Assembly (NCBI GenBank): GCA_021800315.1
Contig: JAJYZD010000054.1
Span: forward strand, 1 to 17,138
Source of the DNA: Bacillota bacterium
GTDB taxonomy: Bacteria > Bacillota > Desulfotomaculia > Desulfotomaculales > JAJYZD01
Direction: 5' to 3'
DNA: 17,138 bases
The stretch's first letter is position 1, and each line of letters starts with the position of its first letter. The position numbers and the translations under genes were made by a program. This document shows positions 12,813 through 17,138 of the stretch, piece by piece. Below the pieces are notes generated by a model that was not told where the DNA came from, did no database searches, and saw only the letters and a list, made by a program, of their open reading frames with translations.

Positions 12813-13191
12813 TACCAACATAATCATTGATCATCTGCGGAAGGTACCCCAGGCATCCAGGGTCTTAACAGAGGTAGAAAACGGTAGTTTTGAAGGGCTT
12901 ATTTCTGTAATAACCGTATTGGAGTTAAGATCGACTCGGGCGATGACAGATGAGCGCTTTGAAACAGTGAGAAAATTGCTAGATATCTTTGATGTCATTC
13001 CGGTTAATTTGCCAATCGCCCAGGACGCAGGTCGATATGTTTCGAAGTATCGTGCCTCACATGGTCTTGAGCCTGTAGACGCCATCATTGCTGCTACTGC
13101 TTCGGTGAATGATGCGGCTTTGTATACTGTAAATTACAAGCATTTTAGATTTATTGAGGGTTTGATCGTCGTCAATCCTTACGCTTGCTAA
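12790..13191 (+). CDS. PIN-domain ribonuclease toxin (VapC-like)
   Basis: 133 residues from ATG 12790 with GCAGGAGG upstream, overlapping the antitoxin gene. PIN-domain acidic residues are Asp8 (LVDTNIIIDHL), Glu45 (VLELRST) and Asp97 (EPVDAIIAATA). The fourth position reads LYTVNYKHF with Asn115, where many family members have Asn-x-x-Asp/His. It matches VapC toxins, Mg-dependent endoribonucleases that cut tRNA or rRNA; the target cannot be predicted. All three main acidic residues are present, so it is probably active. There is no terminator after it, so transcription from the strong promoter at 12469 may continue into panC, 86 bases downstream. Confidence 0.88.
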   Translation: MTLKILVDTNIIIDHLRKVPQASRVLTEVENGSFEGLISVITVLELRSTRAMTDERFETVRKLLDIFDVIPVNLPIAQDAGRYVSKYRASHGLEPVDAIIAATASVNDAALYTVNYKHFRFIEGLIVVNPYAC

Positions 13192-13277
13192 TGAGCCGGG
13201 TACCCCGCGTAAATCTGTTTATCGAGACGGCGGCAACCTTTTCCCGATCCTTCCATGTTGGTTGGAGGTATTGCCTT

Positions 13278-14120
13278 GTGATCGAAGTGGATACCATTGC
13301 CGGTATGCGCGCCCAGGTGGCCGGGGCCAGGCGCGAGGGCCAGACGGTGGGCTTTGTGCCCACGATGGGGTACCTGCACGAGGGGCACCTGACCCTTATC
13401 CGCCGCGCCCGGGAAGAGTCTGGCCTGGTGGTGGTGAGCATTTTCGTCAATCCCACCCAGTTCGGACCCGGGGAGGACTTCGAGGCCTATCCGCGCGACC
13501 TGGAGCGGGACGCCGCCCTGGCCGAAGGCGCGGGCACGGACGTCCTCTTTTACCCGCCGGTCCGGGAGATGTATCCGGACGGCTACGCCACCTACGTCAC
13601 GGTGGAGGGCATGACCGCCAAGCTGTGCGGGGCCTCGAGGCCCACCCATTTCCGGGGTGTGACCACGGTGGTGGCCAAGCTCTTCCACATCGTGGAGCCC
13701 GACCTGGCCTTTTTCGGGGAAAAGGACCATCAGCAACTTCTCGTTATTAAGCGGATGGTGACCGACCTCAACCTGAAGGTCACGGTGGTGGGGGTACCCA
13801 CGGTGCGCGAGCCGGACGGGCTGGCCATGAGTTCCCGCAACGTCTACCTGAACGGGTCCCAGCGAGCGGCGGCGGTCGTGCTCAGCCGGAGCCTGGCGGC
13901 CGCCCGGGAGGCTTTTGCGGCCGGGGAGCGCGATCCGGCGGGGTTGGCCGCCCTGGTCCGCCGGATGATCGAGGCCGAACCCCTGGCGGCGGTGGACTAC
14001 GTAGAAATATACTCCTGGCCGGACCTGGCCGATATCGGCCGCCTGGATCGTCCGGTCCTGTTGGCCGTCGCCGTGCGCTTCGGCCGGACGCGGCTGATCG
14101 ACAACACCGTTTTGCGGTAG
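13278..14120 (+). CDS. panC: Pantothenate synthetase (pantoate-beta-alanine ligase)
   Basis: 280 residues. The frame is open from 13185, but the chosen start is GTG 13278: it has GGAGG at 13264-13268 with a 9-base gap, and family similarity begins there (VIEVDTIAGMRAQV). It joins pantoate and beta-alanine using ATP via a pantoyl-adenylate. Visible motifs: FVPTMGYLHEGHLTLI with the HIGH-like His34 and His37, SIFVNPTQFGPGEDFEAYPR, the pantoate/ATP residues in LCGASRPTHFRGVTTVV, FFGEKDHQQL and the KMSKS-like DGLAMSSRNVYL. Length is typical. panD, which makes beta-alanine from aspartate, is not in the window. It was probably once directly joined to panB, with the toxin-antitoxin pair now between them. 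A terminator follows at 14143-14189. Confidence 0.95.
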   Translation: MIEVDTIAGMRAQVAGARREGQTVGFVPTMGYLHEGHLTLIRRAREESGLVVVSIFVNPTQFGPGEDFEAYPRDLERDAALAEGAGTDVLFYPPVREMYPDGYATYVTVEGMTAKLCGASRPTHFRGVTTVVAKLFHIVEPDLAFFGEKDHQQLLVIKRMVTDLNLKVTVVGVPTVREPDGLAMSSRNVYLNGSQRAAAVVLSRSLAAAREAFAAGERDPAGLAALVRRMIEAEPLAAVDYVEIYSWPDLADIGRLDRPVLLAVAVRFGRTRLIDNTVLR

Positions 14121-14142
14121 CCGCCTTGGGGTCGTGCCGCTC

Positions 14143-14189
14143 GCGCCGCCGCCGGATGCCTGTCCGGTTGAGGCGCCTCTCTTTTTTTT
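14143..14189 (+). terminator. Rho-independent terminator after panC
   Basis: A two-part stem: outer arms GCGCC (14143-14147) and GGCGC (14172-14176), inner arms CCGGA (14152-14156) and TCCGG (14163-14167). An eight-T run follows at 14182-14189. It separates the pan cluster from the nad operon. Confidence 0.7.
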
Positions 14190-14204
14190 GTCGCCGTAAT
14201 GTTG

Positions 14205-14210
14205 TATGAT
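14205..14210 (+). promoter_or_regulatory. Possible -10 box of the nad operon
   Basis: TATGAT lies 49 bases before the nadA start and just after the panC terminator. No convincing -35 is found at the right distance. Between it and the gene, GACGGTG occurs twice (14245-14251 and 14256-14262), the second over the GTG start; this might be a repressor site, but I do not recognise it as an NiaR box. Confidence 0.35.
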
Positions 14211-14259
14211 AGCGGGAGACCATGTCGACCGACAAATTAAGGCGGACGGTGTTTAGACG

Positions 14260-15174
14260 GTGCAAGACAAAGAGCGGTTGACCGGTGAGATAAGGGAACT
14301 GAAGGAGAAACGGCGGGCCGTGATTCTCAGCCATGTCTACCAGCGGCCGGAGGTGCAGGACGTCGCCGACTTCGTGGGGGATTCGCTGGAGTTGTCCCGT
14401 AAGGCCGCGGCTACGGACGCCGAGGTGATCATTTTTTGCGGTGTCCATTTCATGGCCGAAAGCGCCGCCATCCTGTCTCCGGACAAGGTGGTCGTGCTGC
14501 CCACCCTGGAGGCGGGCTGCCCCATGGCGGACATGGTGGACGAAATCGCCCTGGCCAGGCGTAAAAAAGAGTTGCCCGGGGCCCTGGTGGTGGCCTACGT
14601 CAATACCTCGGCGGAGGTGAAAGCGGCAAGCGACATCTGCTGCACCTCGGCCAACGCGGTCAAGATAGTTTCCTCCCTGCCCCCGGACCGGGAGATCCTG
14701 TTCATCCCGGACCAAAACCTGGGCCGGTGGGTCCGGCGGCAGACCGGGCGACCGATGCACTTCTGGGAGGGGCACTGCAACACGCACGACAAACTGCGCC
14801 CGGAAGACATACTGGAAGCGAAAGCGGCGCACCCGGCCGCGGTTGTCCTGGCCCACCCCGAGTGCCGGCCGGAGATCCTGGACCTGGCCGACGCGGTCGC
14901 CTCCACCACCGGCATGCTGCGGTATGCCAAGGAAAGCCCGAAAAGGGAGTTTATCGTGGCCACGGAGACCGGACTTCTGTACCCGATGCGCCAGGCCTGT
15001 CCCGACAAGGAGTTTTACCCGGCGGCGACCAGGCTGGTTTGCCCCAACATGAAGCGGACAACCCTGGACAAGGTCCGGGATGCCCTGACAACCCTCCGGC
15101 CGCGCGTGACGGTGGAACCGCAGGTGAGGGAAAAGGCCCTCGCGGCGCTTGCGCGCATGCTGGAACTCTCTTAG
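14260..15174 (+). CDS. nadA: Quinolinate synthase, 4Fe-4S enzyme
   Basis: 304 residues from GTG 14260. It condenses iminoaspartate (from NadB) with dihydroxyacetone phosphate to quinolinate, using an oxygen-sensitive 4Fe-4S cluster. The three cluster cysteines are in place: Cys87 (EAGCPMAD), Cys202 (HPECRPE) and Cys261 (VCPNMK). Substrate-binding motifs are ILSHVYQRPEVQDVADFVGDSL (HVYQ where HNYQ or HYYQ is usual), GVHFMAESA, AYVNTSAEVKA, PDQNLG, STTGML and ATETGLL. Length matches the compact three-domain form of thermophiles and Clostridia rather than the longer E. coli form. The ribosome binding site is weak (GGCGG). nadB begins 9 bases after the stop. Confidence 0.96.
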   Translation: MQDKERLTGEIRELKEKRRAVILSHVYQRPEVQDVADFVGDSLELSRKAAATDAEVIIFCGVHFMAESAAILSPDKVVVLPTLEAGCPMADMVDEIALARRKKELPGALVVAYVNTSAEVKAASDICCTSANAVKIVSSLPPDREILFIPDQNLGRWVRRQTGRPMHFWEGHCNTHDKLRPEDILEAKAAHPAAVVLAHPECRPEILDLADAVASTTGMLRYAKESPKREFIVATETGLLYPMRQACPDKEFYPAATRLVCPNMKRTTLDKVRDALTTLRPRVTVEPQVREKALAALARMLELS

Positions 15175-15183
15175 GAGGACGTT

Positions 15184-16761
15184 TTGGAAGAGTTGTTCCT
15201 GGTCAACTTCGACACCCGGAGCCTGCCGGTGGAGGAAGTCGACTTCCTGGTGGTCGGCAGCGGCATAGCCGGTCTCTATACCGCGCTGACGGCCTCCCGG
15301 GACGGTTCCAAGGTGGCGGTTCTGACCAAGGCCCGCATCGACGACGGCAATACGGAGAAGGCCCAGGGGGGCATCGCCGCCGCCATCGGCGAGACCGACT
15401 CCCCGGCCCTGCACCGGGAGGACACCCTCCTGGCCGGGGCGGGGATCTGCGATCCGGAAGCGGTGGAAATCCTGGTCACCGAGGGACCGGACCGGGTGCG
15501 GGAACTCATGCGCCTGGGAGCCGTTTTCGACCGCGACGCCGGCCGCCTGGCGCTGACCAGGGAAGGGGCCCACCAGCGCCGGCGCATCCTGCACGCCAGC
15601 GGGGACGCCACGGGCGCCGAGTTGCAACGGGCCCTCTCCACGGCGGTACTGGCGGAGGGCCGGGTCAGGGTCCTGGAGAACCACTTCGTGGTGGACCTCC
15701 TGGTACGGGAAGGCGTCTTTTTCGGGGCCCTGGTCATGGACAGGGACCACGGGAACCTTTGCGTGTTCCGGGCCGGGGTCTGCGTATTGGCCAGCGGGGG
15801 GCTGGGGCAGTTGTACTCCCTCAGCACCAACCCGGCGGTCGCCACCGGCGACGGCGTGGCCCTGGCCTACCGGGCCGGGGCGGAGGTCATGGACCTGGAA
15901 TTCATCCAGTTCCACCCCACGGTATTGCACGTCGAGGGGGCCCTGCCCTTCCTCGTTTCCGAAGCGGTGCGGGGCGAGGGCGCCTACCTGCGGAACAAGG
16001 CGGGCGAACGGTTTATGCCTTCTTACCACGAGTTGGCCGAACTGGCTCCCCGCGACGTGGTCACCAGAGCCATTCTGAGCGAAATGGACAAGACCGGCGC
16101 GGGCGAAGTGTATCTGGATCTCAGCCACCTGGATCCCCGGATGATCGAAAAAAGGTTTCCCACCATCGGAGCCACCGTAAGCCGCCACGGGCTGGACCTC
16201 GCCCGCGATCCCGTACCGGTCGCCCCCTGCGCCCACTATGCCATGGGCGGAGTCAAAACCGGGCTTTGGGGGCAAACCGGCGTGGAAAGGCTCTACGCCT
16301 GCGGTGAAACGGCCTGCACCGGCGTCCACGGCGCCAACCGGCTGGCTTCCAACTCCCTGGTGGACGGACTGGTGTTCGGCCGGCGCATCGTGGAACACGC
16401 GGCCCGCCTGGGCCGCTCTCCCGCGCCCCGCGAATTTGCCTGTTCGGCCCGCCGCGAGGCAAAACCGGCCGGTTTTAACGGTCTCAAAGAGCAACTGCGG
16501 GCCATGATGTCCCGGCAGGCCGGACCCTTGCGGGACGCGGACGGCCTGGCCGGGGCCGGCCGGTGGCTGGATGACCTTGTCTCCCTGAACCAGGCCGCTC
16601 TGACCACGGCGGCGGATATGGAACTCGTGAACATGCTGGAGGTGGCCCGGCTGGTCATCCGGGCCGCCGGGGCCAGGCGGGAATCCCGCGGCGCCCACTT
16701 TCGCCGCGATTTCCCCCATACCGGCCCCGGTTGGGAGCAACACCTCATTTTCAGACGCTAG
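15184..16761 (+). CDS. nadB: L-aspartate oxidase
   Basis: 525 residues from TTG 15184, with a strong AGGAGG just upstream. This FAD enzyme oxidises L-aspartate to iminoaspartate for NadA; in anaerobes fumarate can serve as electron acceptor. The dinucleotide-binding motif is VVGSGIAGLYTAL (23-35). Family motifs follow: GNTEKAQGGIAAAIG, EGAHQRRRILHASGDATG, ASGGLGQLY, ATGDGVALAYRAGAEVMDLEFIQFHPT split over two blocks, and PCAHYAMGGVKT then ACGETACTGVHGANRLASNSL near the FAD site. The C-terminal helical domain ends with ESRGAHFRRDFP. Length is normal. It is coupled to nadA before it and nadC after it (11 bases to the TTG of nadC). Confidence 0.96.
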   Translation: MEELFLVNFDTRSLPVEEVDFLVVGSGIAGLYTALTASRDGSKVAVLTKARIDDGNTEKAQGGIAAAIGETDSPALHREDTLLAGAGICDPEAVEILVTEGPDRVRELMRLGAVFDRDAGRLALTREGAHQRRRILHASGDATGAELQRALSTAVLAEGRVRVLENHFVVDLLVREGVFFGALVMDRDHGNLCVFRAGVCVLASGGLGQLYSLSTNPAVATGDGVALAYRAGAEVMDLEFIQFHPTVLHVEGALPFLVSEAVRGEGAYLRNKAGERFMPSYHELAELAPRDVVTRAILSEMDKTGAGEVYLDLSHLDPRMIEKRFPTIGATVSRHGLDLARDPVPVAPCAHYAMGGVKTGLWGQTGVERLYACGETACTGVHGANRLASNSLVDGLVFGRRIVEHAARLGRSPAPREFACSARREAKPAGFNGLKEQLRAMMSRQAGPLRDADGLAGAGRWLDDLVSLNQAALTTAADMELVNMLEVARLVIRAAGARRESRGAHFRRDFPHTGPGWEQHLIFRR

Positions 16762-16772
16762 GGGGGTCACGT

Positions 16773-17138
16773 TTGCAACTGCCTGACCTGACGCCGTTAA
16801 TCGACCGCTGTCTTGCCGAAGACATGGGCGGCGGGGACCTGACCACCCTGGCCCTGGTCCGCCCGGGCACGTTGGCCGAGGGCCGGATGGTGCTCAAAGA
16901 GGCCGGGGTGGCGGCCGGGCTGCCGGTGGCGGCCCGGGTTTTCGGGCGTCTTTCCCGGGATATAGTCTTTCATCCCCTGGTCGAAGACGGGGAAAGCTGC
17001 CCGCCCGGGCGGGTTCTGGCGACCGTTCGGGGCGACGCCGCGGCCATCCTGGGCGGGGAGCGGCTGGCCCTCAACTTCCTGCAGCGACTCTCCGGCATAG
17101 CCACGGCGACCAGGCGCCTGGTGGACCGGGTGGCGGGC
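16773..17138 (+). CDS. nadC: Nicotinate-nucleotide pyrophosphorylase (quinolinate phosphoribosyltransferase), partial
   Basis: The first 122 codons run from TTG 16773 to the window end without a stop. The ribosome binding site is GGGGGG at 16761-16766. It converts quinolinate and phosphoribosyl pyrophosphate to nicotinate mononucleotide and CO2, completing the nadABC route. Recognisable parts: LIDRCLAEDMGGGDLTTLAL near the start (family EDxxxGDxT pattern), KEAGVAAGLPVA, the DGE loop of the N-terminal domain, and GERLALNFLQRLSGIAT, the conserved helix of the family. The C-terminal barrel lies outside the window. Confidence 0.95.
   Translation, partial: MQLPDLTPLIDRCLAEDMGGGDLTTLALVRPGTLAEGRMVLKEAGVAAGLPVAARVFGRLSRDIVFHPLVEDGESCPPGRVLATVRGDAAAILGGERLALNFLQRLSGIATATRRLVDRVAG

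Noticed and set aside
13185..13277. Longer panC start at 13185
   Set aside because: It would overlap vapC, lacks a ribosome binding site, and the extra residues are unlike pantothenate synthetases, whereas GTG 13278 has GGAGG at the right distance.
14240..14262. NiaR (nicotinate) operator upstream of nadA
   Set aside because: Only a short direct repeat GACGGTG is present; the palindromic form expected for NiaR sites was not found.
13882..16770. Very long open frame (962 codons) on the minus strand
   Set aside because: It lies antisense to panC, nadA and nadB, which are unmistakable. Its translation is Gly/Pro/Arg/His-rich and matches nothing, as expected of a shadow frame in GC-rich DNA.

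Overview
The window looks like a chromosomal segment of a GC-rich, Gram-positive anaerobe of the Clostridia (Desulfotomaculum/Pelotomaculum/Moorella type). This is inferred from frequent GTG and TTG starts, strong GGAGG-type ribosome binding sites, a long-form FolP, and gene order in the pan, nad and fol clusters. No rRNA, tRNA or CRISPR array was seen.

Left part (1-5157): a decayed ECF sigma factor and a frameshifted zinc-finger anti-sigma factor, then a tight plus-strand operon: a membrane-anchored SDH/ClpP-fold protease, an HD-domain phosphohydrolase, folP, folB, folK and a FlK-type hotdog thioesterase. Three of these genes make consecutive folate steps, and the HD protein is a candidate for the dephosphorylation step. 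Two minus-strand genes follow (5161-7968): a membrane GT2 glycosyltransferase and a metal-dependent amidohydrolase.

Middle part (about 8100-10500): an accessory region of relics. It holds an orphan ribbon-helix-helix gene, an acyl-CoA ligase pseudogene frameshifted by a 10-bp tandem duplication, a tnpB N-terminal remnant, an apparently intact small gene for a very acidic protein built on an exact 11-residue repeat, and a HEARO-type omega RNA in front of an iscB gene reduced to its first domain.

Right part (10518-17138): a pantothenate cluster starting with a promoter, two similar small leader hairpins and an intrinsic terminator (candidate pan-motif attenuator), then a Rossmann/DUF2520 protein (candidate PanG-type ketopantoate reductase), panB and panC. 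A vapBC-like toxin-antitoxin pair with its own strong promoter and inverted-repeat operator lies between panB and panC. After a terminator comes the NAD de novo operon nadA-nadB-nadC; nadC runs off the end.

The best candidates for something not well described are the 11-residue-repeat acidic protein (9636-9833), the omega RNA that has lost its nuclease (9968-10473), and the pan leader (10563-10695).
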